A stretch of DNA of 64,000 nucleotides from Murdochiella vaginalis. Its GTDB lineage: Bacteria > Bacillota > Clostridia > Tissierellales > Peptoniphilaceae. Within the stretch, counting starts at the first letter, position 1; every line of letters begins with the position of its first letter. Made by a program: the position numbers and the translations under genes. This document shows, piece after piece, positions 1 through 8,347 of this stretch. Location: contig NZ_LT632322.1 of the NCBI RefSeq assembly GCF_900119705.1, forward strand, positions 434,001 through 498,000, given 5' to 3'. Below the pieces are notes generated by a model. That model searched no databases and had not been told where the DNA came from. It saw nothing but the letters and a program-made list of their open reading frames with translations.

Positions 1-660
1 GCAGGGCTAATCATTACGGCAGTCCTTTGTATCGAGCTTATCAATATGGTTATGCAAAAGAACAATATGCACGATACGGATACCTTTGAATTTTTCAAAT
101 ACATCATAAAGATGTGGATTGCCGTATGGTTAGTGTCTCATGCTTTTCAGTTTTCTATGGCAGTCTTTGATGTGGCACAGCACATGGTAAATAAAGCGGC
201 AGGGGTTATCAATACCTCTGCCGTTATCTCCGGAGATCAGATTGTAACGATGGTAGAAGGCTTAAAGGATAAAGGTCTTGGAGAGCTTGTCATGATACTC
301 TTTGAAACCTCGCTCATAAAGGTGGCAATACAGGTCATTTCTATTGTGATTATGTTGGTGGTTTACGGAAGAATGTTTGAGATATATGTTTACTCATCCG
401 TTTCAGCCATTCCATTTGCCACAATGGGAAACAAAGAGTGGGGACAGATTGGAACGAACTATATCAAAGGCTTATTTGCCATAGGACTACAAGGACTCTT
501 TTTAATGGTTTGTCTTGGAATATACGCAGTATTAGTTAAGACAATACAGATAACAGATATACACACAAGTACCTTTACGATACTTGGATATGCGGTTTTG
601 CTGGGGTTAATGATGCTAAAGAGCGGAACGCTGGCTAAAAGCGTATTAAATGCACACTAA
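1..660 (+). CDS. TrbL/VirB6-like conjugal transfer membrane protein (5' truncated by window)
   Basis: The frame is open from base 1, so the gene begins upstream of the window; the first visible ATG at 46 is probably internal. At least 200 residues are visible, with several hydrophobic segments (around the first 60 residues, then two in the middle and two near the C-terminus) and a conserved-looking stretch after a central amphipathic part. Multi-spanning proteins in this place, directly before PrgI and VirB4, are the VirB6/TrbL-like inner-membrane channel subunits of Gram-positive type IV secretion systems. The gene is followed after 14 bases by a small membrane-anchored gene in the same operon. 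Family assignment rests mainly on position and topology; a dedicated domain cannot be read by eye. Confidence 0.72.
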   Translation, partial: AGLIITAVLCIELINMVMQKNNMHDTDTFEFFKYIIKMWIAVWLVSHAFQFSMAVFDVAQHMVNKAAGVINTSAVISGDQIVTMVEGLKDKGLGELVMILFETSLIKVAIQVISIVIMLVVYGRMFEIYVYSSVSAIPFATMGNKEWGQIGTNYIKGLFAIGLQGLFLMVCLGIYAVLVKTIQITDIHTSTFTILGYAVLLGLMMLKSGTLAKSVLNAH

Positions 661-674
661 AAGAAAGGATAGAT

Positions 675-941
675 ATGATGAACAAAAGAAAAACAGTATT
701 GATAGCAGTATCAGTTGGAACAAGTATTATGGCGGTGATGGATAGAATCAGGCTTCACAGCAAGGTGAATGACTTGGAAGAAAGAACAAAAGACATCGGT
801 CGCTGCCACAATGATTTTTGTCTAATGCAGGAAAGATATAACAGAAGTACAGATGAACAGATTGCAAGTATTCAGGAAGAAATTGGCTCCGTATATGAGC
901 ATATAGAGGAGCTTTCAAAGGATAAAGAAGATGGGAGGTAA
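675..941 (+). CDS. Small conserved ICE protein, N-terminal hydrophobic anchor and coiled coil
   Basis: An 88-residue protein starts with two consecutive ATG codons after an AGAAAGGA ribosome site. The first 20 residues are hydrophobic with basic flanks, which fits a signal anchor. The remainder is charged with heptad-like spacing (DLEERTKDI, QIASIQEEIGSVYEHIEEL) and suggests a coiled coil. It has two cysteines near residues 43 and 48. It lies between the TrbL-like gene and prgI, with its stop codon inside the ribosome site of prgI, so the genes are translated together. I do not recognise a named family; a structural or assembly role in the mating channel is an inference from position. Confidence 0.6.
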   Translation: MMNKRKTVLIAVSVGTSIMAVMDRIRLHSKVNDLEERTKDIGRCHNDFCLMQERYNRSTDEQIASIQEEIGSVYEHIEELSKDKEDGR

Positions 942-944
942 GTT

Positions 945-1334
945 ATGGCATATGTACCTATCCCAAAAGACTTAAAGAAGGTAAAAACAAAGGTAGCATT
1001 CAACCTGACGAAAAGACAGCTTATCGGTTTTACGATTGCAGGACTGATTGGAATACCAATTTATTTATTTATGCGAAAGGTAGTTCCAAATGATATAGCA
1101 GTCATCTTTCTCATTGTGTCCACACTTCCCATATTTTTCATCACTCTTTTTGAAAAGGACGGACTTAGCTTTGAGAAATACTTTAAGTATGTTTACCTTC
1201 ATAAATTTTATCAGCCACAAAAAAGAGTGAGAAAGGAGGTTTACCTTGAAAGACAAAAGAAAGATTCAGCAGCTAAAGTTAGAACAAAACCAAAAGAAGT
1301 TAAGAAGTCAAAAACAGGACTTAAAGCAAAATAA
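945..1334 (+). CDS. prgI: PrgI family mating-channel membrane protein
   Basis: This 129-residue protein begins MAYVPIPKDLKKVK, a typical PrgI opening. Two adjacent transmembrane segments follow at about residues 27-44 and 49-67, and then a basic cytoplasmic tail. PrgI-family proteins are small VirB3-like membrane components that work with the VirB4 ATPase in Gram-positive conjugation systems. The ATG is preceded by GGGAGG at 933-938. The last 89 bases overlap the start of virB4, and the virB4 ribosome site (1234-1239) lies inside prgI, so translational coupling is expected. The Lys-rich C-terminal tail is encoded within this overlap. Confidence 0.85.
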   Translation: MAYVPIPKDLKKVKTKVAFNLTKRQLIGFTIAGLIGIPIYLFMRKVVPNDIAVIFLIVSTLPIFFITLFEKDGLSFEKYFKYVYLHKFYQPQKRVRKEVYLERQKKDSAAKVRTKPKEVKKSKTGLKAK

Positions 1335-3675
1335 GGGAAAGTCTAAAAAAGATAGGGGCGGATTACTTGACCTTATCTTTAGGAAAGAGCCGAAAAGATA
1401 CACAGTTGAAGATACCATTCCCTACCTTAGACTTTTAAAAAGTGGGATATGTCAGATTGATGAAAAGCATTTTAATAAGAGTATCGCTTTTGAGGATATA
1501 AACTATCAGCTTGCCTTAGAAGAAGATAGGGATTTGATTTTTAATCAGTTTGCAAACTTTCTTAATTCTTTTGATCCAAGTATCAGCATCGAATTTTCAT
1601 ATATCAATCAGCTTGGTAGAAACGAAGAAATGAAATCAGCCATTCAAATACCGGATAAAAAGGACGGGTTTGACGATATACGCCTTGAGTTTCGAGAAAT
1701 GCTCAAGAGTCAGATTGTAAAGGGAAATAACGGACTGAAAAAATCAAAGTATGTAACCTTTACGGTGGAAGCGGATAATTTAGAGCAGGCAACATCAAAA
1801 CTTGAAAGACTGGAGATAGATATATTATCAAGTCTTAAAAGTATGGGAGTAAGAGCAGAAAGCTTGAACGGAGAGGAAAGACTAAAGATACTTCATGATG
1901 TTTTAAATCCGAATAAGACCTTTGAATTTTCATATAAAGACTTAAAGAAAAAGGAAAGTACCAAGACATATATTGTGCCTGATGAATTTAACTTTACACC
2001 GTCAAGGTATTTTAAGTTTGGAAAGTTTATCGGAGCGGCAAGTCATTTTCAAATCCTTGCAAGTGAGCTTTCCGACCGTATGCTTGCAGAGTTTTTGGAT
2101 ATAGACGATAACATCAATATCTCTTTTCATATCAAGGCAATCGAACAATCGGAAGCCATCAAGATGGTTAAAAGAAAAAATACCGATATTGACAAGATGA
2201 AGATTGAGGAAAACAAAAAGGCTGTAAGGTCGGGATATGATATGGACATTCTTCCAAGTGATTTAATTACCTATGGAGAAGATGTAAAAAGTCTTTTAAA
2301 AGACCTTCAGACAAGAGATGAAAGAATGTTTGTTGTAACCATTATCCTTATGAACTTTGCAAGGACAATCCAAAAGCTGGACAATACCATTTCTCAAATC
2401 AGCTCTATTGCCAATAAGCATAATTGCAAGTTAAAAAGGCTTGACCATTCCCAAGAGCAGGGCTTAATCAGTGTACTTCCTCTTGGGGTAAATAAGATTG
2501 AAATTGACAGAGGACTAACCTCATCATCTACGGCAGTATTTATGCCTTTTACCACAGAGGAGCTTTTCATAAATTCGGCGAACAGTTTGTATTATGGACT
2601 AAATGCCCTAAGCCATAACCTGATTATGGCAGATAGAAAGAAATTGAAAAACCCGAACGGTTTAATTCTCGGAACTCCGGGAAGTGGTAAATCCTTTAGT
2701 GCAAAAAGAGAAATGGCAAATGCCATTCTTACAACCGATGATGATGTGATTATCTGCGATCCGGAAGGCGAGTACGGAAACCTTGTGCGTCAGTTTAAAG
2801 GAGAAGTCATAAAGGTTAGCAGTAAGTCAAAAGACTATCTAAATCCCCTTGACATCAATATGAACTATGGCGATGGGGACGCACCACTGAAAGATAAGGC
2901 GAACTTCATTATGTCCATGCTTGAGCTTGTCGTTGGCGGTAGTGGTCTTACAGCAGAAGAAAAATCGGTTATAGATAGATGCCTGCCTAAGATTTATGAA
3001 AAGTATTTTGAAAATCCAAAGCCTTGTAATATGCCCATTCTTCAAAACCTATATGATATGTTAAAAAATCAGGAAGAAAAAGTCGGAAAAAAACTGGCAA
3101 CGGAAATGGAGATTTATGTAACAGGTTCTCTTAATGTATTTAACCATCAGTCCAATGTGGACTTAAATAAGCAGCTACTTTGTTTTGACATTAAGGAGTT
3201 AGGCTCGCAGCTTAAAAAAATCGGAATGCTTGTTATTCAGGATCAGGTATGGAACAAAGTATCGCAAAATAGGGGAAATAAGGCTACAAGGTACTATATC
3301 GACGAGTTTCACTTATTGTTAAAAGATGAGCAGACAGCTTCCTATTCCGTAGAAATTTGGAAAAGATTTCGTAAGTGGGGAGGAATCCCGACAGGCATTA
3401 CACAAAATGTCAAAGACTTACTTATGAGCAAGGAAATTGAAAATATCTTTGATAATACGGACTTTGTTTTAATGCTTAATCAGGCTTCAGGAGATAGAGA
3501 GATTTTAGCAAGGAAACTTAAAATCTCACAGCCACAGCTAAAATATGTAACCAATTCCAATGCAGGAGAAGGACTTTTGTTCTTTGGAAATACCATTGTC
3601 CCTTTCCTTGATAAATTCCCGAAAGACACAATCCTTTATCAGAAGATGACAACTAAGCCTGAAGAAGTGAGGTAG
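1246..3675 (+). CDS. virB4: VirB4/TraE-type conjugation ATPase
   Basis: This 809-residue ATPase would power substrate transfer and channel assembly at the inner face of the membrane. A Walker A motif GTPGSGKS lies at residues 476-483, followed by the VirB4-typical DPEGEYGNLV near residue 505 and a Walker B-like YYIDEFHLLL near residue 682. A later GGIPTGITQNVKDLL matches the family's conserved C-terminal segment. The start is a TTG at 1246, chosen because AGGAGG (1234-1239) lies 6 bases upstream and the frame then fits a full-length family member. This makes an 89-base overlap with prgI. The gene ends 4 bases before the CHAP-domain gene. All key nucleotide-binding motifs look intact. Confidence 0.93.
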   Translation: MKDKRKIQQLKLEQNQKKLRSQKQDLKQNKGKSKKDRGGLLDLIFRKEPKRYTVEDTIPYLRLLKSGICQIDEKHFNKSIAFEDINYQLALEEDRDLIFNQFANFLNSFDPSISIEFSYINQLGRNEEMKSAIQIPDKKDGFDDIRLEFREMLKSQIVKGNNGLKKSKYVTFTVEADNLEQATSKLERLEIDILSSLKSMGVRAESLNGEERLKILHDVLNPNKTFEFSYKDLKKKESTKTYIVPDEFNFTPSRYFKFGKFIGAASHFQILASELSDRMLAEFLDIDDNINISFHIKAIEQSEAIKMVKRKNTDIDKMKIEENKKAVRSGYDMDILPSDLITYGEDVKSLLKDLQTRDERMFVVTIILMNFARTIQKLDNTISQISSIANKHNCKLKRLDHSQEQGLISVLPLGVNKIEIDRGLTSSSTAVFMPFTTEELFINSANSLYYGLNALSHNLIMADRKKLKNPNGLILGTPGSGKSFSAKREMANAILTTDDDVIICDPEGEYGNLVRQFKGEVIKVSSKSKDYLNPLDINMNYGDGDAPLKDKANFIMSMLELVVGGSGLTAEEKSVIDRCLPKIYEKYFENPKPCNMPILQNLYDMLKNQEEKVGKKLATEMEIYVTGSLNVFNHQSNVDLNKQLLCFDIKELGSQLKKIGMLVIQDQVWNKVSQNRGNKATRYYIDEFHLLLKDEQTASYSVEIWKRFRKWGGIPTGITQNVKDLLMSKEIENIFDNTDFVLMLNQASGDREILARKLKISQPQLKYVTNSNAGEGLLFFGNTIVPFLDKFPKDTILYQKMTTKPEEVR

Positions 3676-3679
3676 GCTT

Positions 3680-5833
3680 ATGGGAAAGAAACTGAAAAAG
3701 GACTTTAAGGAAAGGCAAAGGGCAAGGATTGAAAAGGAAAGGCTGCAAAGTAATAGCAGCATAGAGCCTGAAGAAAATAAACTAAAGCATAATGATGATT
3801 ACAGAGGGAAAATCGTCCATGACAAAGACAGATTTCAAGATAAGGTTCATGAAAAGGTCAGTAAGAGAAGTGCAGAAACTGAATTAAACGGAAAAACTTC
3901 TAAAAGAAATGCAAGGTATAGAGCTTCTGATAAGGATAGCGTAGCTTCTGTAACTGAAACAGAAGGTGTAAGTCAAAAAGAAATTGGAAAAGCTGATTAT
4001 GATACTGAGGTTAAAGATGGAAAAATCTATGATCCTTTAGGAAAAGACCTTGACAATGATGGGATTATAGACAGATATGACAACGACTTTAGGGACAGCG
4101 ACTATTTTGAGTCAACCTATGATGTAGATGCATTAAAAAAAGATGAGATTAGCAGAAATCCAGTAAATAAGCAAAAGGCTCAAAAGAAAAATTATAAGAG
4201 AAAAAACTATTCCGATAAGCTCTATACCAGAAAAAAGGACAAAGAAGCCAAAGAGGAAAAGGCTGACAATAAAAAAAGCAGAAAAGAAGCCATTCTTGAT
4301 AGAGAAAAGAAAAACAGGCTTTCTAAAGAACAGGAAAGAACTTTTAGGGATAAGGCTTCTAAGGTGTCCGCTTTATCAGGACTTGCTAAAGGAAGTGAAA
4401 CCGTAAGAGATTACCTATCTCATGGAAGCGATGAAAATCAAGGGGTAGAGGCAGGAGAGAAGACAGCAGATACAAGCTCAAAGCTCATTCATGGCATTAA
4501 GAACTACTCGGATAAGAAAAAAGCAAAAAAAGGATATGACCTTACAAATAAGGACTATAAAATCAGAAAGAGAAAATCCAAATTGGAGTTTCGAGATGCC
4601 AAAGAGGAGCTGAAAAAGACACAGGAGTATCAAAAAGCAAATAACTTTAAGCGATTTCAAAAGCGAAAGCAGATGAAAGATTCCATTAAAAGACAGAATA
4701 AGTCAAGGCTTAGAGATCGCATTAAGGAAGGGCTTATAGGAAGTCTTAAAAGTTCAAAGGAAGTCATATTAAGAAAAGCAAAGAGACTTATGGTTATTTT
4801 CATAGGTCTTATTATTTTGGGAACTTTCTTTATCAACTTTGCAGGAACGGGAATGACAGGCTTTATGAACTCCACAAGTTCTGTTCTTACAACAAGCTAT
4901 TTGTCAAAGCCAAATGTCCTAAATGAAATCAATCAGAACTTTTCCGCTATGGAAAGTGAGCTTCAAAGTGAGGTTGACAATGTCGAAGAAAATTATCCCG
5001 GATATGACGAGTACATCCTAAATAATACAGAGTACATCGGTCATAATGTCCATGAGCTTTTATCCTACATTACATCAAGGTGCGGAGAAGTAAAGAATGT
5101 ATCGGAAGTAAGCTCCGTATTAAATGAGCTTTTTAAGTCCATGTATGACCTTGAGTATAAGGAAGAAGTAGAAATCAGATACAGGACAGTTACAGAAACC
5201 TATACCGATGAAGATGGAAATGAATATACCGAAAGCCATGAAGAACCTTACGAGTACAAGAAACTGATTGTAACCCTTCATAAAAGGGAAATGGACAGCA
5301 TCATAAAGGAAGTCTTTGCAAACTATCCTGACAATCTAAAACACTATGAAGCCTTATTCCTTGCTCAAGGCAATATGGGAGAAGCCTTTGGCAATAGCGA
5401 TCTGATTGCTTCAAATGGAGGTATCGGAGGTGGAAAAGAGTATGAGGCATCTACGGAAGTTCAAAAGAAGATTGTAAATGCTGCATACATTACGCCATCT
5501 CCGGGTGCAGGCTGGTGTGCTATGTGGGTATCGCAGGTCTATCAAAATGCAGGACTTGGATATATCGGAGGAAATGCCTGTGATATGTACCGAAACTATA
5601 CCTTTACATCAGATAAATCAAAACTCAAGGTAGGAATGCTTGTTGCAGTTGAAAGTAGTAGTAGCGGAAGTACAGCAGGACTTACCTATGGTCATGTAGG
5701 AATTTATATAGGCGATGGCAAGGTGATAGATAATATCGGGAGAATCAGAGTAACTACCTTAGATGATTGGATAGCATCTTTTTGTCAGCATCATCCCGTA
5801 GGCTTCGGCTTTCCGCCAAATGTAAACAGATAA
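3680..5833 (+). CDS. Membrane-anchored CHAP/NlpC-type cell wall hydrolase of the conjugation apparatus
   Basis: The 717-residue protein has four parts: a highly charged Lys/Glu-rich N-terminal region; an Asp-rich motif [15 protein letters not shown] at about residues 118-149; one transmembrane segment near residues 371-390; and an extracellular C-terminal domain. The final domain has AGWCAMWVSQVY with Cys613 and YGHVGIYIGDG with His672, the Cys/His pair of CHAP-type amidase/peptidase domains that open peptidoglycan for the mating channel. Such proteins regularly follow virB4 in Firmicutes conjugative elements. The Asp-rich motif is almost identical to one in the giant helicase 16 kb downstream. 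The long cytoplasmic N-terminus probably contacts other transfer proteins; this is inference. Confidence 0.86.
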   Translation: MGKKLKKDFKERQRARIEKERLQSNSSIEPEENKLKHNDDYRGKIVHDKDRFQDKVHEKVSKRSAETELNGKTSKRNARYRASDKDSVASVTETEGVSQKEIGKADYDTEVKDGKIYDPLGKDLDNDGIIDRYDNDFRDSDYFESTYDVDALKKDEISRNPVNKQKAQKKNYKRKNYSDKLYTRKKDKEAKEEKADNKKSRKEAILDREKKNRLSKEQERTFRDKASKVSALSGLAKGSETVRDYLSHGSDENQGVEAGEKTADTSSKLIHGIKNYSDKKKAKKGYDLTNKDYKIRKRKSKLEFRDAKEELKKTQEYQKANNFKRFQKRKQMKDSIKRQNKSRLRDRIKEGLIGSLKSSKEVILRKAKRLMVIFIGLIILGTFFINFAGTGMTGFMNSTSSVLTTSYLSKPNVLNEINQNFSAMESELQSEVDNVEENYPGYDEYILNNTEYIGHNVHELLSYITSRCGEVKNVSEVSSVLNELFKSMYDLEYKEEVEIRYRTVTETYTDEDGNEYTESHEEPYEYKKLIVTLHKREMDSIIKEVFANYPDNLKHYEALFLAQGNMGEAFGNSDLIASNGGIGGGKEYEASTEVQKKIVNAAYITPSPGAGWCAMWVSQVYQNAGLGYIGGNACDMYRNYTFTSDKSKLKVGMLVAVESSSSGSTAGLTYGHVGIYIGDGKVIDNIGRIRVTTLDDWIASFCQHHPVGFGFPPNVNR

Positions 5834-5845
5834 GGAGGACACAAT

Positions 5846-6082
5846 TTGAAAAAAGAACTGACAGCAGTAAAAAATAGAATAAAGAAGTTAAAGGATAAAA
5901 AGGCTCTAATTGATGAAGAATTGGAGCCTTTGTTCATTCGTGAGGAAGAACTTGAAAACGAAGAAATTATTGCCATTTGCAGAAAGAACAACATTGCAAT
6001 CAGTGATTTAATGGCAAAAGTAAACAGAGAAAAAGCAGAAGTGAAAAAGGAGAAAACAAATGAAAACCAGTTTGAAAAATAA
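5846..6082 (+). CDS. DUF4315 family small coiled-coil protein
   Basis: A 78-residue, strongly charged protein composed largely of a helical coiled coil (KNRIKKLKDKKALIDEELEPL), matching the DUF4315 type found between the wall hydrolase and the DUF4366 protein in many conjugative elements. The start is a TTG with AAGGAGGA at 5832-5839 just upstream. The 3' end overlaps the next gene by 23 bases in another frame. No catalytic motif is visible; its function is unknown. Confidence 0.78.
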   Translation: MKKELTAVKNRIKKLKDKKALIDEELEPLFIREEELENEEIIAICRKNNIAISDLMAKVNREKAEVKKEKTNENQFEK

Positions 6083-8249
6083 AAGAATTACAGCCATTGT
6101 TGTAGCTTTTACCCTGTTAATGGGTGGAGTTTTAGGGGTGTTAAAAGTTGGTGCAAAGACAGTGTTTGCGTCAAATGAACCGCCTGAAAAATATGAAACA
6201 TATTATGAACTGAAATTTGAGGATCATACTTCAGATGACACCTTTAGAGGATTTTATTATGTCGGAAAAGAAAATAAAGAAGGTCAGCCATTGAACTTTA
6301 AATTTTCCTTATCAAAATCCTTTGAAGAAAAGGGCGGTGTGGTTGTCGATAAGTATAATGAAACCTTTACCAATGAGAACATGGACAAGGAAAATGAGTT
6401 AGATGATCTAAGATACATGACAAAGAAACCCTATCCATATTATCGAATTCATAATGTAGGGACAGGTGCTTTTACAAGTATCGTTTCTCCAAGAGATAAA
6501 GATAATTACTATATTGGAGATATTACAGAAAAAGCAGAAGAACGAACCATAAAAGGAAAGAAAGCAAATGTCATTGTCTATACCTGCCCTGTTCTACAGT
6601 TAAATAGAAATATTGAGAAAGTAACAGTTGACTATGAGGGAGAGCTTAAAGAGGAAACAAAGAACGCTATTATTGACAGAGTAAAAGAAGTAAATCCCAA
6701 TATCAACAATGTAAAAGAAATTAAGATTGTTAAGAACAAGCTGATTATTGAAACATGGAACAGATTTCATACAGGTGTCCCATACCTTGAATTACCTTTA
6801 GAGGATTTATATAAGAGAGTAGCGAATGCGTCAGCTCAAACAGACAATAAGGATACAAAGGATCAGGAAAGTCAGACAAAAAGTGAAGTAAAGGTCAAAT
6901 ATCAATATCAGGATGGAAAGGTATATAAGGAGTATTCAGCTTATTTTGATAAAAATCAGGTGATTGACGCTTCTGATCTTGAAATGCTTCCTGATAACAT
7001 GAGCTTTAATGACAATTTTGTAAGCTACAAAGTAAAATGTGATGGAAGCGATAGTATTATCCGAATTGTAAAAAAGTTAGAAAGTAATGCTCAGACGCAG
7101 ACGGAAAAGCAAAAAACAGAAGATAAGGGAACTCAAACAGAGCTTAGCAAAGATGATATTTCCAAAATGGAAAAGGAATCTAAGGAACTTCAGGAAAAAC
7201 TTGATAAGCTAAATCAAGAGATTAAGGACAAGGATAAATTAAGCGACAAGCAAAAGGAGAAAATCAAAGACCTTGAGGAAAAAATAGATAAGCTGAAGGA
7301 AAAACTTGAAAAGGGCAAAGACGATAAGGACTTATCGGCGGATATGAAAAAGGAGATTGAGAAGCTAACTGAGAAAATTAAGGAGCTTGAGAAAAAGACG
7401 AATGAGGTTGGCAAGGCTACAGTTACGCATAATCCTACTGTAACACCAATCAGCCCTATCTCCGGAATGAAAACAGGAACAGGAAACTTCCCTCAAACAT
7501 CGGTAAGTGATATGGGAAAAGGCTCATCATCACAGGATAATACAGGAAAGATTACAAAGGACACAAATGTTGACAAGACCGATGGAAAAGAAAAAGAAGT
7601 TCGTTATCCCAATAAGCTGACACCGAAACAGCCTGCCAATAACAGCAGTCAGGATTTCTCTATGGATGGTTCAAGTAAGACAGTAAATACCAATAAAGGA
7701 GTTGCGTCAGCACCATCAAAGGCAAGAGGAACTGTTACGGAAAATAAGGATAATGCGAACAATGATTATCCAATTCATCATGGAGATAGCAGTGATAAGG
7801 GAGAAACGGATATGTATTCAGCGGATGCAAGACAGTTTGTTACCTTTACTACTAAGAATGGCAAGACTTTCCATCTAATCATCAATCACGATGAGGATAG
7901 CGAGAATGTTATGCTCCTAACAGAAGTATCCGAAGACGATCTTCTTAATATGGTTGAGAAAAAAGAAGCTCCGAAACAGGAAATTACAAAGGAAGAACCA
8001 CAAAAAGAAGAACCTAAACCTGTGAAAAAAGAAGAAAGCAGTAATACAGGAACCTATTTAATTCTAATTCTTGTAGTAGCAGGAGCATTAGGTGCAGGAT
8101 ATTATTTCAAGGTCGTTAAGAAAAAGGAAGATAAGGAGCTTGAAAGCTTTGAGGAGGAAGATGATGATTTCTTTTCAGAAGCGGAAGAAAGTGAAAATGA
8201 AGTAGATGAAGCAGAAACAGAAGATAAGGAAGATGATGATTTGGAATAA
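6060..8249 (+). CDS. DUF4366-like surface protein with signal peptide, coiled coil and C-terminal membrane anchor
   Basis: The 729-residue protein opens with a basic region and a hydrophobic segment ending near VFASNEP, a plausible signal peptide. A roughly 200-residue extracellular part follows, then a Gln/Thr-rich linker with AQTQTEKQKTEDKGTQTE, a long coiled coil (about residues 365-450), a low-complexity Ser/Gly/Asn region, a small globular stretch, and a C-terminal transmembrane segment (about 667-685) followed by a very acidic cytoplasmic tail. This arrangement fits the DUF4366 proteins of ICE transfer modules, although this one is unusually long. It may act at the surface in cell contact or in bridging the cell wall; that is inference. 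It overlaps the DUF4315 gene and is probably co-expressed with it. Confidence 0.75.
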   Translation: MKTSLKNKRITAIVVAFTLLMGGVLGVLKVGAKTVFASNEPPEKYETYYELKFEDHTSDDTFRGFYYVGKENKEGQPLNFKFSLSKSFEEKGGVVVDKYNETFTNENMDKENELDDLRYMTKKPYPYYRIHNVGTGAFTSIVSPRDKDNYYIGDITEKAEERTIKGKKANVIVYTCPVLQLNRNIEKVTVDYEGELKEETKNAIIDRVKEVNPNINNVKEIKIVKNKLIIETWNRFHTGVPYLELPLEDLYKRVANASAQTDNKDTKDQESQTKSEVKVKYQYQDGKVYKEYSAYFDKNQVIDASDLEMLPDNMSFNDNFVSYKVKCDGSDSIIRIVKKLESNAQTQTEKQKTEDKGTQTELSKDDISKMEKESKELQEKLDKLNQEIKDKDKLSDKQKEKIKDLEEKIDKLKEKLEKGKDDKDLSADMKKEIEKLTEKIKELEKKTNEVGKATVTHNPTVTPISPISGMKTGTGNFPQTSVSDMGKGSSSQDNTGKITKDTNVDKTDGKEKEVRYPNKLTPKQPANNSSQDFSMDGSSKTVNTNKGVASAPSKARGTVTENKDNANNDYPIHHGDSSDKGETDMYSADARQFVTFTTKNGKTFHLIINHDEDSENVMLLTEVSEDDLLNMVEKKEAPKQEITKEEPQKEEPKPVKKEESSNTGTYLILILVVAGALGAGYYFKVVKKKEDKELESFEEEDDDFFSEAEESENEVDEAETEDKEDDDLE

Positions 8250-8320
8250 ATTTGCACCCAAAACTATCTCATATTTGGTGCAAAAGACAGGGCGGGAGAG
8301 TAAAATCTTTCGCCCTCTTA
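8250..8320 (+). terminator. Two hairpins between the DUF4366 gene and topB
   Basis: The 98-base gap holds two inverted repeats. TTTGCACC (8250-8257) pairs with GGTGCAAA (8276-8283). AGGGCG (8287-8292) pairs with CGCCCT (8310-8315), with inner pairing and a T-rich tail after it. The second looks like a weak intrinsic terminator or attenuator; the first could be an RNA processing or protein-binding site. Confidence 0.5.
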
Positions 8321-8347
8321 TTTTGAAAAACAGGAGGAAAAATATAG

